Made by a program: the position numbers and the translations under genes. A stretch of DNA of 64,000 bases, taken from assembly GCA_018398805.1 (NCBI GenBank), contig JAGFBZ010000902.1, positions 7,501-71,500 of the forward strand. Direction: 5' to 3'. Origin of the DNA: Hirundichthys speculiger. Taxonomy: Eukaryota; Chordata; Actinopteri; Beloniformes; Exocoetidae. Numbering within the stretch: the first letter of the stretch is position 1; the number at the start of each line of letters is the position of its first letter. Below the pieces are notes generated by a model. It saw only the letters and a program-made list of their open reading frames with translations. It ran no database searches and had not been told where the DNA came from. This document shows, in pieces, positions 33,081 to 46,100 of the stretch.

Positions 33081-33928
33081 TAGGGTTGGGAATCGAGAAC
33101 CAGTTCCTGTAGAGAACTGGTTCCGTGCGTTTCAATTCCATGGAATTGTTTGGCAGTTTATCCAGCGATTCTCTTATCGATTCCAACCAGCACAAATCTC
33201 ACGTAATTTACGCAAGTTACGCACAGTCAATTCCAGAAAGCACTTACGTGCTTAAGTTACGTCGGTTTAGCACGCGCATTGCAGTTGTAAACAACAATGG
33301 CGCCCACCAGGTTCAAACGCTCCAAAGTTTGGCTTCACTTCACCAAAGAAAGATGGCAACAAGGCAACTAGCAGTCATTGTAACAGTGTCGGGAGGGAAC
33401 ACGACTAACATGCAGAAACATTTGAACACACAACATGCGATAACGAGTGTCGTGTTTTTGACGCTTCGGACTGATGGATCTCAACCCAGCAGCAGTAGCC
33501 AAGCTAAGATCACCTCTGGTAACTCTGGTTAGTAGCTATCCCGCTGCCTATGTGCTTCTGTAAAACACGCTATAACATTAACGCTATGCTATTAAACGAA
33601 TGCCTTCTGCATTACATTTAGAAGATGACCGTGACGAGAGAGAGACTCTGGCTGGTTCAGAGGCTGGAAGACATGATTATTTTTCTGCAAAAGAATTGTT
33701 AATTCTTCATAGTATTTGCAGATTTGTACTATGCACTGTTCCGTTGTATTTGATAGTATTTATCTTTCTTTATTATTATTTTTGAGTGCTTAGTGAGCTC
33801 ATATATCCTTTTAAAAGGGAGATTTTTTCATTTCTATTAGGACAAATCTGTTAGTAAAATGTTACACATTCTTGTGTTTTTGCACGGTTACATATTACAG
33901 CAGTTACCATGTTATCCAGGCTTTGGGC
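33081..33928 (+). mobile_element. BED-finger hAT transposon, copy 1, truncated
   Basis: Starts TAGGGTTGGGAATCGAG and is alignable over its full length with the reverse complement of copy 2 (51349-52394), mostly identical. Copy 1 departs from copy 2 after CCAGGCTTTGGGC (33928), so the right terminal repeat is lost. From ATG 33297 the frame gives MAPTRFKRSKVWLHFTK, then a frameshift, then SGGNTTNMQKHLNTQH, the second half of a BED-type zinc finger. The cysteines of the finger are damaged by the frameshift and no catalytic domain follows. Confidence 0.85.
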
Positions 33929-34068
33929 AACTTATTCAAATAACTGTTTTTCAAATGATATATCTTATATCTGACATTTTGCAGTCCGTGAAGCACCGAG
34001 TAATGTGAGTGTACTGGTGAGTGAACTGGTGTCACCATGCACCAACCAGTTCAACCAGAAAGTTTGTA

Positions 34069-34120
34069 CATGACTGTACATCATTTTGTACATGACTGTA
34101 CAAAATGATGTACAGTCATG
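34069..34120. repeat. Perfect 23-bp inverted repeat with 6-nt loop
   Basis: Arms 34069-34091 and 34098-34120 are exact reverse complements around ATGACT. CATGACTGTACA occurs directly repeated at 34069 and 34091. The right arm runs into the left terminus of the Tc1-like relic. Confidence 0.95.
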
Positions 34121-37100
34121 TTCAAAATAAAAGCAGGGTTTAGGGAAAAGTAACTCAAGCTCAAAATCCTCAAAATAGCTATAATTACCAAACACACAAA
34201 TGAACTGGCAACAAATCAACTCAAGAAAATGTTTTTTTTTTTTTTAAGATTAGTTACTGTTTGTTTATTTTACAGAACGTTTAAAGATAAATGAAAATGG
34301 TTCTGTTTAAGAAAGTACCAGTGTGTAGTTGAGTCAGTGAGGTCAGTGATTGGGTATCAATCAGGAGTCAATCAGGTGACTCTGATTTAAGGATGAAGGC
34401 AGCAGATGTTGCTCCTGCTGGTTATAGATCAGTTCTCTGAACATTTGAGTAAAATCGGTCCAGATGTTGTTCAGAAGAACAGCGTACTTTAATTAAAAAG
34501 TAGAAGAAGAGGAGAAAACACATAAAGAAGTTCAGAAAATTAGGTCAATTTAACAAAAATCATCTCAAATGCTTTAAAATGGAACCAAAAACAGAAAGAG
34601 CTGGAAGAAACCAGGAAACTACCACTAGAATGGATGAAGAACAGACTAAATGACAAAGAATCAGCTGATGATCAGCTCCAGGGTGATCAGAGATCTACAG
34701 TTAAAAATTAGAAGACGTGAAGCCAAGATATCAGCCAAAATATCAGCAAGAAGCCCCCACAGATGAAAACAACCACATGTTCTGAAGACTGAAGAGACAT
34801 GGAGCATCATTTATGGACTGATGGAAGCTAGATGGTTCTGTTTAAGTCCAGGAGTCACCGACAACCCCTAAACACTGAATTACAGTCACAGAACACTGAA
34901 GACAGTGAAGCACGGTGGAGCAAGCATCATGATACGGGATCATAGATCAGTCTGAAGACATCAGGATACTTGAAGAGGTCATGTTGTCTGATGCTAAAGA
35001 GAAAACGTCCTTGAGGTCTGTGTTTTACCAAGACAATGACTCCAAACATATCCAGAGGAACTGTGGAATGTAGTCCAATGGTCCTGGACTGTAACACCTG
35101 TCCTCAGGTGTCATAGTCTGGTGGTCCTGGACTGTAACACCTGTCCTCAGGTGTTGTAGTCCAGTGGTCCTGGACTGGAACAGCTGTCCTCGGGTGTCGT
35201 AGTCTGGTGGTCCTGGACTGGAACACCTGTCCTCAGGTGTCGTAGTCTGGTGGTCCTGGACTGGAACACCTGTCCTCAGGTGTCGTAGTCTGGTGGTCCC
35301 GGACTGGTACAGCTGTTCTCAGGTGTCGTAGTCTGGTGGTCCTGGACTGTAACACCTGTCCTCAGGTGTCGTAGTCTGGTGGTCCTGGACTGGAACAGCT
35401 GTCCTCAGGCGTCGTAGTCTGCTGGTCCTGGACTGGAAAAGCTGTTCTCAGGTGTCGTAGTCCGGTGGTCCTGGACTGTAACATCTGTTCTCAGGCGTCG
35501 TAGTCCGGTGGTCCTGGACTGTAACACCTGTCCTCAGGTGTCGTAGTCCGGTGATCCTGGACTGGAGCAGCTGTCCTCAGGTGTCGTAGTCCAATGGTCC
35601 TGGACTGGAACAGCTGTTTGCAGTGTGTCTTAGTCCAGTGGTCCTGGACTGGAACAGCTGTCCTCACGTGTCGTAGTCTGGTGGTCTTGGACTGGAGCAG
35701 CTGTCCTCAGGTGTCATAGTCCAGTGGTCCTAGACTGGAACAGCTGTCCTCAGGTGTCGTAGTCCAGTGGTCCTAGACTGGAACAGCTGTCCTCAGGCAT
35801 CGTAGTCCGGTGGTCCTTGACTGGAACAGCTGTCCTCAGGCGTCGTAGTCTGGTGGTCCTGGACTGGAACAGCTGTCCTCAGGCGTCGTAGTCCGGTGGT
35901 CCTGGACTGTAACACCTGTTCTCAGGCGTCGTAGTCCGGTGGTCCTGGACTGTAACACCTGTCCTCAGGTGTCATAGTCCGGTGATCCTGGACTGGAGCA
36001 GCTGTCCTCAGGTGTCTTAGTCCAGTGGTCCTGGACTGGAACAGCTGTTCTCGGGCATTGTAGGCCAGTGGTCCTGGACTGGAACAGCTGTCCTCAGGCA
36101 TCGTAGTCCGGTGGTCCTTGACTGGAACAGCTGTCCTCAGGCGTCGTAGTCTGGTGGTCCTGGACTGGAACAGCTGTCCTCAGGCGTCATATTCCGGTGG
36201 TCCTGGACTTTAACACCTGTTCTCAGACGTCGTAGTCCAGTGGTCCTGGACTGGAACACCTGTTCTCAGGCGTCATAATCCGGTGGTCCTGGACTGGAAC
36301 AGCTGTACTCAGGTATCGTAGTCAGGTTGTCCTTAACTGGAACAGCTGACCTCAGGTGTTGCAGTCCGGTGGTCCTGGACTGAAACAGCTGTCCTCAGGT
36401 GTCATAGTCCGGTGGTCCTGGACTGGAGCAGCTGTTATCGGGCATCGCAGTCCAGTGGTCCTGAACTAGAACAGCTTTCCTCAGGTATCGTAGCTCGGTG
36501 GTCCTGGACTGGAGAAGCTGTTCTCAGGCATCGTACTCAGGTGGTCCTGGACTGGAACACCTGTCCTCAGGTGTCATAGTCTGGTGGTGGTGGACTGGAA
36601 CACCTGTCCTAAGGTATCGTAGTCCGGTGGTCCTGGACTGGAGCAGCTGTTTGAAGTGTGTCTTAGTCCTGTGGTCCTAGACTGGAACAGCTGTCCTCAG
36701 GCGTCGTAGTCCGGTGGTCCTGGACTGGAACAGCTGTCCTCAGGCGTCGTAGTCTGCTGGTCCTGGACTGGAAAAGCTGTTCTCAGGCGTCATAATCCGG
36801 TGGTCCTGGACTGGAACAGCTGTTCTCAGGCATCGTAGTCCGGTGGTCCTGGACTGGAACAGCTGTTCTCGGGCGTCATAGTCCGGTGGTCCTGGACTGA
36901 AACAGCTATTCTCGGGCGTCGTAGTCCGGTGGTCCTGGACTGAAACAGCTGTCCTCAGGCGTCGTAGTCTGGTGGTCCTGGACTGGAACAGCTGTCCTCA
37001 GGCGTCATAGTCCGGTGGTCCTGGACTGTAACACCTGTTCTCAGGCGTCGTAGTCCGGTGGTCCTGGACTGTAACACCTGTCCTCAGGTGTCATAGTCCG

Positions 37101-40100
37101 GTGATCCTGGACTGGAGCAGCTGTCCTCAGGTGTCTTAGTCCAGTGGTCCTGGACTGGAACAGCTGTTCTTGGGCGTCATTGTAGGCCAGTGGTCCTGGA
37201 CTGGAACAGCTGTCCTCAGGCATCGTAGTCCGGTGGTCCTTGACTGGAACAGCTGTCCTCAGGCGTCGTAGTCTGGTGGTCCTGGACTGGAACAGCTGTC
37301 CTCAGGCATCATATTCCGGTGGTCCTGGACTTTAACACCTGTTCTCAGACGTCGTAGTCCGGTGGTCCTGGACTGGAACACCTGTTCTCAGGCATCGTAG
37401 TCCAGTGGTCCTGGACTGGAACACCTGTTCTCAGGCGTCATAATCCGGTGGTCCTGGACTGGAACAGCTGTACTCAGGTATCGTAGTCAGGTTGTCCTTA
37501 ACTGGAAAAGCTGACCTCAGGTGTCGCAGTCCGGTGGTCCTGGACTGAAACAGCTGTCCTCAGGTGTCGTAGTCCGGTGGTCCTGGACTGGAGCAGCTGT
37601 TATCGGGCATCGCAGTCCGGTGGTCCTGAACTAGAACAGCTTTCCTCAGGTATCGTAGCTCGGTGGTCCTGGACTGGAGAAGCTGTTCTCAGGCATCGTA
37701 CTCAGGTGGTCCTGGACTGGAACACCTGTCCTCAGGTGTCATAGTCTGGTGGTGGTGGACTGGAACACCTGTCCTCAGGTGTCGTAGTCCGGTGGTCCTG
37801 GACTGGAGCAGCTGTTTGAAGTGTGTCTTAGTCCTGTGGTCCTAGACTGGAACAGCTGTCCTCAGGCATCGTAGTCCGGTGGTCCTGAACTGGAACAGCT
37901 GTCCTCAGGCGTCGTAGTCCGGTGGTCCTGGACTGGAACAGCTGTCCTCAGGCGTCATAGTCCGGTGGTCCTGGACTGTAACACCTGTTCTCAGGTGTCG
38001 TAGTCCGGTGGTCCTGGACTGGAACACCTGTTCTCAGGCGTCGTAGTCCAGTGGTCCTGGACTGGAACACCTGTTCTCAGGCGTCATAATCCGGTGGTCC
38101 TGGACTGGAACAGCTGTTCTCAGGCATCGTAGTCCGGTGGTCCTGGACTGGAACAGCTGTTCTCGGGCGTCATAGTCCGGTGGTCCTGGACTGAAACAGC
38201 TATTCTCGGGCGTCGTAGTCCGGTGGTCCTGGACTGAAACAGCTGTCCTGAGGTGTCGTAGTCCGGTGGTCCTGGACTGAAACAGCTGTCCTCAGGTGTT
38301 GTAGTCCGGTGGTCCTGGACTAGAGCAGCTGTTCTCGGGCATCGCAGTCCGGTGGTCCTGAAGTAGAACAGCTTTCCTCAGGTATCGTAGCCCGGTGGTC
38401 CTGGACTGGAGAAGCTGTTCTCAGGCATCGTAGTCAGGTGGTCCTGGACTGGAACACCTGTCCTCAGGTGTCATAGTCTGGTGGTGGTGGACTGGAACAC
38501 CTGTCCTCAGGTGTCGTAGTCCGGTGGTCCTGGACTGGAACAGCTGTCCTCAGGTGTCATAGTCCAGTGATCCTGGACTGGAACACCTGTTCGCAGGTGT
38601 CGTAGTCCGGTGGTCCTGGACTGAAACAGCTGTCCTCAGGTATCGTAGTCCGGTGGTCCTGGACTGGAACACCTGTTCGCAGGTGTCGTAGTCCGGTGGT
38701 CCTGGACTGGAACAGCTGTCCTCAAGTGTTGTAGTCCAGTGGTCCTGGACTGGAACACCTGTTCGCAGGCGTAGTAGTCCGGTGGTCCTGGACTGTAACA
38801 CCTGTCCTCAGGTGTCATAGTCCGGTGATCCTGGACTGGAGCAGCTGTCCTCAGGTGTCGTAGTCCAGTGGTCCTGGACTGGAACAGCTGTTCTCGGGCG
38901 TTGTAGGCCAGTGGTCCTGGACTGGAACAGCTGTCCTCAGGCATCGTAGTCCGGTGGTCCTTGACTGGAACAGCTGTCCTCAGGCGTCGTAGTCTGGTGG
39001 TCCTGGACTGGAACAGCTGTCCTCAGGCGTCATATTCCGGTGGTCCTTGACTGGAACAGCTGTCCTCAGGCGTCGTAGTCTGGTGGTCCTGGACCGGAAC
39101 AGCTGTCCTCAGGCGTCATATTCCGGTGGTCCTGGACTGGAACACCTGTTCTCAGACGTCGTAGTCCGGTGGTCCTGGACTGGAACACCTGTTCTCAGGC
39201 ATCTTAGTCCAGTGGTCCTGGACTGGAACACCTGTTCTCAGGCGTCATAATCCGGTGGTCCTGGATTGGAACAGCTGTTCTCAGGCATCGTAGTCCGGTG
39301 GTCCTGGACTGGAACAGCTGTCCTCGGGCGTCATAGTCCGGTGGTCCTGGACTGAAACAGCTGTTCTCGGGCGTCGTAGTGCAGTGGTCCTGGACTGGAA
39401 CAGCTGTCCTCAGGTATCGTAGTCCGGTGGTCCTGGACTGGAACACCTGTTCTCAGGTGTCGTAGTCTGGGGGTCCTGGACTGGAACAGCTGTACTCAGG
39501 TATCGTAGTCAGGTTGTCCTTAACTGGAACAGCTGACCTCAGGTGTCGTAGTCCGGTGGTCCTGGACTGAAACAGCTGTTCTCGGGCATCGCAGTCCGGT
39601 GGTCCTGAACTAGAACAGCTTTCCTCAGGTATCGTAGCCCGGTGGTCCTGGACTGGAGAAGCTGTTCTCAGGCATCATACTCAGGTGGTCCTGGACTGGA
39701 ACACCTGTCCTCAGGTGTCATAGTCTGGTGGTCGTGGACTGGAACACCTGTCCTCAGGTGTCGTAGTCCGGTGCTCCTGGACTGGAGAAGCTGTTTAAAG
39801 TGTGTCTTAGTCCTGTGGTCCTAGACTGGAACAGCTGTCCTCAGGCATCGTAGTCCGGTGGTCCTGAACTGGAACAGCTGTCCTCAGGCGTCGTAGTCCG
39901 GTGGTCTTGGACTGGAACAGCTGTCCTCAGGCGTCATAGTCCGGTGGTCCTGGACTGTAACACCTGTTCTCAGGCGTCGTAGTCCGGTGGTCCTGGACTG
40001 GAACACCTGTTCTCAGGCGTCGTAGTCCAGTGGTCCATGACTGGAACACCTGTCCTCAGGTGTCATAGTCTGGTGGTCGTGGACTGGAACACCTGTCCTC

Positions 40101-43100
40101 AGGTGTCGTAGTCCGGTGCTCCTGGACTGGAGCAGCTGTTTGAAGTGTGTCTTAGTCCGTGGTCCTAGACTGGAACAGCTGTCCTCAGGCATCGTAGTCC
40201 GGTGGTCCTGAACTGGAACAGCTGTCCTCAGTCGTAGTCCGGTGGTCCTGGACTGGAACAGCTGTCCTCAGGCGTCATAGTCCGGTGGTCCTGGACTGTA
40301 ACACCTGTTCTCAGGTGTCGTAGTCCGGTGGTCCTGGACTGGAACACCTGTTCTCAGGCGTCGTAGTCCAGTGGTCCTGGACTGGAACACCTGTTCTCAG
40401 GCGTCATAATCCTGTGGTCCTGGACTGGAACAGCTGTCCTCAGGTATCGTAGTCCGGTGGTCCTGGACTGGAACACCTGTTCTCAGGTGTCGTAGTCTGG
40501 GGGTCCTGGACTGGAACAGCTGTACTCAGGTATCGTAGTCAGGTTGTCCTTAACTGGAACAGCTGACCTCAGGTGTCGTAGTCCGGTGGTCCTGGACTGA
40601 AACAGCTGTTCTCGGGCATCGCAGTCCGGTGGTCCTGAACTAGAACAGCTTTTCTCAGGTATCGTAGCCCGGTGGTCCTGGACTGGAGAAGCTGTTCTCA
40701 GGCATCATACTCAGGTGGTCCTGGACTGGAACACCTGTCCTCAGGTGTCATAGTCTGGTGGTCGTGGACTGGAACACCTGTCCTCAGGTGTCGTAGTCCG
40801 GTGCTCCTGGACTGGAGAAGCTGTTTAAAGTGTGTCTTAGTCCTGTGGTCCTAGACTGGAACAGCTGTCCTCAGGCATCGTAGTCCGGTGGTCCTGAACT
40901 GGAACAGCTGTCCTCAGGCGTCGTAGTCCGGTGGTCTTGGACTGGAACAGCTGTCCTCAGGCGTCATAGTCCGGTGGTCCTGGACTGTAACACCTGTTCT
41001 CAGGCGTCGTAGTCCGGTGGTCCTGGACTGGAACACCTGTTCTCAGGGGTCGTAGTCCAGTGGTCCTGGACTGGAACACCTGTCCTCAGGTGTCATAGTC
41101 TGGTGGTCGTGGACTGGAACACCTGTCCTCAGGTGTCGTAGTCCGGTGCTCCTGGACTGGAGCAGCTGTTTGAAGTGTGTCTTAGTCCTGTGGTCCTAGA
41201 CTGGAACAGCTGTCCTCAGGCATCGTAGTCCGGTGGTCCTGAACTGGAACAGCTGTCCTCAGGCGTCGTAGTCCGGTGGTCCTGGACTGGAACAGCTGTC
41301 CTCAGGCGTCATAGTCCGGTGGTCCTGGACTGTAACACCTGTTCTCAGGTGTCGTAGTCCGGTGGTCCTGGACTGGAACACCTGTTCTCAGGCGTCGTAG
41401 TCCAGTGGTCCTGGACTGGAACACCTGTTCTCAGGCGTCATAATCCTGTGGTCCTGGACTGGAACAGCTGTTCTCAGGCATCGTAGTCCGGTGGTCCTGG
41501 ACTGGAACAGCTGTTCTCGGGCGTCATAGTCCGGTGGTCCTGGACTGAAACAGCTATTCTCGGGCGTCGTAGTCCGGTGGTCCTGGACTGGAACAGCTGT
41601 CCTCAGGTATCGTAGTCCAGTGGTCCTGGACTGGAACACCTGTTCTCAGGTGTCGTAGTCCGGTGGTCCTGGACTGGAACACCTGTTCTCAGGTGTCGTA
41701 GTCTGGGGGTCCTGGACTGGAACAGCTGTACTCAGGTATCGTAGTCAGGTTGTCCTTAACTGGAACAGCTGACCTCAGGTGTCGCAGTCCGGTGGTCCTG
41801 GACTGAAACAGCTGTCCTCAGGTGTCGTAGTCCGGTGGTCCTGGACTGGAGCAGCTGTTATCGGGCATCGCAGTACGGTGGTCCTGAACTAGAACAGCTT
41901 TCCTCAGGTATCGTAGCCCGGTGGTCCTGGACTGGAGAAGCTGTTCTCAGGCATCGTACTCAGGTGGTCCTGGACTGGAACACCTGTCCTCAGGTGTCAT
42001 AGTCTGGTGGTCGTGGACTGGAACACCTGTCCTCAGGTGTTGTAGTCCGGTGGTCCTGGACTGGAGCAGCTGTTTGAAGTGTGTCTTAGTCCTGTGGTCC
42101 TAGACTGGAACAGCTGTCCTCAGGCATCGTAGTCCGGTGGTCCTGAACTGGAACAGCTGTCCTCAGGCGTCGTAGTCCGGTGGTCCTGGACTGGAACAGC
42201 TGTCCTCAGGCGTCATAGTCCGGTGGTCCTGGACTGTAACACCTGTTCTCAGGTGTCGTAGTCCGGTGGTCCTTGACTGGAACAGCTGCTCTCAGGCGTC
42301 GTAGTCTGGTGGTCCTGGACTGGAACAGCTGTCCTCAGGCGTCCTATTCCGGTGGTCCTGGACTGTAACACCTGTTCTCAGACGTCGTAGTCCGGTGGTC
42401 CTGGACTGGAACACCTGTTCTCAGGCGTCATAATCCGGTGGTCCTGGACTGGAACAGCTGTTCTCAGGCATCGTAGTCCGGTGGTCCTGGACTGGAACAG
42501 CTGTCCTCGGGCGTCATAGTCCGGTGGTCCTGGACTGAAACAGCTGTTCTCGGGCGTCGTAGTCCGGTGGTCCTGGACTGGAACAGCTGTCCTCAGGTAT
42601 CGTAGTCCGGTGGTCCTTAACTGGAACAGCTGACCTCAGGTGTCGCAGTCCGGTGGTCCTGGACTGAAACAGCTGTCCTCAGGTGTCGTAGTCCGGTGGT
42701 CCTGGACTGGAGCAGATGTTATCGGGCATCGCAGTCCGGTGGTCCTGAACTAGAACAGCTTTCCTCAGGTATCGCAGCCCGGTGGTCCTGGACTGGAGAA
42801 GCTGTTCTCAGGCATCGTACAAAGGTGGTCCTGGATTGGAACACCTGTCCTCAGGTGTCATAGTCTGGTGGTCGTGGACTGGAACACCTGTCCTCAGGTG
42901 TCGTAGTCCGGTGGTCCTGGACTGGAGCAGCTGTTTGAAGTGTGTCTTAGTCCTGTGGTCCTAGACTGGAACAGCTGTCCTCAGGCATCGTAGTCCGGTG
43001 GTCCTGAACTGGAACAGCTGTCCTCAGGCGTCGTAGTCCGGTGGTCCTGGACTGGAACAGCTGTCCTCAGGCATCATAGTCCGGTGGTCCTGGACTGTAA

Positions 43101-46100
43101 CACCTGTTCTCAGGTGTCGTAGTCCGGTGGTCCTGGACTGGAACACCTGTTCTCAGGCGTCGTAGTCCAGTGGTCCTGGACTGGAACACCTGTTCTCAGG
43201 CATCGTAGTCCGGTGGTCCTGGACTGGAACAGCTGTTCTCGGGCGTCATAGTCCGGTGGTCCTGGACTGAAACAGCTATTCTCGGGCGTCGTAGTCCGGT
43301 GGTCCTGGACTGAAACAGCTGTCCTGAGGTGTCGTAGTCCGGTGGTCCTGGACTGAAACAGCTGTCCTCAGGTGTCGTAGTCCAGTGGTCCTGGACTGGA
43401 GCAGCTGTTCTCGGGCATCGCAGTCCGGTGGTCCTGAACTAGAACAGCTTTCCTCAGGTATCGTAGCCCGGTGGTCCTGGACTGGAGAAGCTGTTCTCAG
43501 GCATCGTAGTCAGGTGGTTCTGGACTGGAACACCTGTCCTCAGGTGTCATAGTCTGGTGGTCTTGGACTGGAACACCTGTCCTCAGGTGTCGTAGTCCGG
43601 TGGTCCTGGACTGGAACAGCTGTCCTCAGGCATCGTAGTCCGGTGGTCCTGGACTGGAACAGCTGTCCTCAGGTGTCATAGTCCAGTGATCCTGGACTGG
43701 AACACCTGTTCGCAGGTGTCGTAGTCCGGTGGTCCTGGACTGAAACAGCTGTCCTCAGGTATCGTAGTCCGGTGGTCCTGGACTGGAACACCTGTTCGCA
43801 GGTGTCGTAGTCCGGTGGTCCTGGACTAGAACAGCTGTCCTCAAGTGTCGTAGTCCGGTGGTCCTGGACTGGAACAGCTGTCCTCAAGTGTTGTAGTCCG
43901 GTGGTCCTGGACTGGAACACCTGTTCGCAGGCGTCGTAGTCCGGTGGTCCTGGACTGTAACACCTGTCCTCAGGTGTCATAGTCCGGTGATCCTGGACTG
44001 GAGCAGCTGTCCTCAGGTGTTGTAATCCAGTGGTCCTGGACTGGAACAGCTGTTCTCGGGCGTTGTAGGCCAGTGGTCCTGGACTGGAACAGCTGTCCTC
44101 AGGCATCGTAGTCCGGTGGTCCTTGACTGGAACAGCTGTCCTCAGGCGTCGTAGTCTGGTGGTCCTGGACTGGAACAGCTGTCCTCAGGCGTCATAGTCC
44201 GGTGGTCCTGGACTGTAACACCTGTTCTCAGACGTTGTAGTCCGGTGGTCCTGGACTGGAACACCTGTTCTCAGGCATCGTAGTCCAGTGGTCCTGGACT
44301 GGAACACCTGATCTCAGGCGTCATAATCCGGTGGTCCTGGACTGGAACAGCTGTCCTCAGGCATCGTAGTCCGGTGGTCCTGGACTGGAACAGCTGTCCT
44401 CAGGTGTCATAGTCCAGTGATCCTGGACTGGAACACCTGTTCGCTGGTGTCGTAGTCCGGTGGTCCTGGACTGAAACAGCTGTCATCAGGTATCGTAGTC
44501 CGGTGGTCTTGGACTGGAACACCTGTTCGCAGGTGTCGTAGTCCGGTGGTCCTGGACTAGAACAGCTGTCCTCAAGTGTCGTAGTCCGTTGGTCCTGGAC
44601 TGGAACAGCTGTCCTCAAGTGTTGTAGTCCGGTGGTCCTGGACTGGAACACCTGTTCGCAGGCGTCGTAGTCCGGTGGTCCTGGACTGTAACACCTGTCC
44701 TCAGGTGTCATAGTCCGGTGATCCTGGACTGGAGCAGCTGTCCTCAGGTGTTGTAATCCAGTGGTCCTGGACTGGAACAGCTGTTCTCGGGCGTTGTAGG
44801 CCAGTGGTCCTGGACTGGAACAGCTGTCCTCAGGCATCGTAGTCCGGTGGTCCTTGACTGGAACAGCTGTCCTCAGGCGTCGTAGTCTGGTGGTCCTGGA
44901 CTGGAACAGCTGTCCTCAGGCGTCATAGTCCGGTGGTCCTGGACTGTAACACCTGTTCTCAGACGTTGTAGTCCGGTGGTCCTGGACTGGAACACCTGTT
45001 CTCAGGCATCGTAGTCCAGTGGTCCTGGACTGGAACACCTGATCTCAGGCGTCATAATCCGGTGGTCCTGGACTGGAACAGCTGTTCTCAGGCATCGTAG
45101 TCTGGTGGTCCTGGACTGGAACAGCTGTCCTCGGGCGTCATAGTCCGGTGGTCCTGGACTGAAACAGCTCTTCTCGGGCGTCGTAGTCCGGTGGTCCTGG
45201 ACTGGAACAGCTATCCTCAGGTATCGTAGTCCGGTGGTCCTGGACTGGAACACCTGTTCTCAGGTGTCGTAGTCTGGGGGTCCTGGACTGGAACAGCTGT
45301 ACTCAGGTATCGTAGTCAGGTTGTCCTTAACTGGAACAGCTGACCTCAGGTGTCGTAGTCCGGTGGTCCTGGACTGGAACAGCTGTCCTCAGGTGTCGTA
45401 GTCCGGTGGTCCTGGACTGGAGCAGCTGTTCTCGGGCATCGCAGTCCGGTGGTCCTGAACTAGAACAGCTTTCCTCAGGTATCGTAGCCCGGTGGTCCTG
45501 GACTGGAGAAGCTGTTCTCAGGCATCGTACTCAGGTGGTCCTGGACTGGAACACCTGTCCTCAGGTGTCGTAGTCCGGTGGTCCTGGACTGGAGCAGCTG
45601 TTTGAAGTGTGTCTTAGTCCTGTGGTCCTAGACTGGAACAGCTGTCCTCAGGCATCGTAGTCCGGTGGTCCTGAACTGGAACAGCTGTCCTCAGGCGTCG
45701 TAGTCCGGTGGTCCTGGACTGGAACAGCTGTCCTCAGGCGTCATAGTCCGGTGGTCCTGGACTGTAACACCTGTTCTCAGGTGTCGTAGTCCGGTGGTCC
45801 TGGACTGGAACACCTGTTCTCAGGCGTCGTAGTCCAGTGGTCCTGGACTGGAACACCTGTTCTCAGGCGTCATAATCCGGTGGTCCTGGACTGGAACAGC
45901 TGTTCTCAGGCATCGTAGTCCGGTGGTCCTGGACTGGAACAGCTGTTCTCGGGCGTCATAGTCCGGTGGTCCTGGACTGAAACAGCTATTCTCGGGCGTC
46001 ATAGTCCGGTGGTCCTGGACTGGAACAGCTGTCCTCAGGTATCGTAGTCCGGTGGTCCTGGACTGGAACACCTGTTCTCAGGTGTCGTAGTCCGGTGGTC

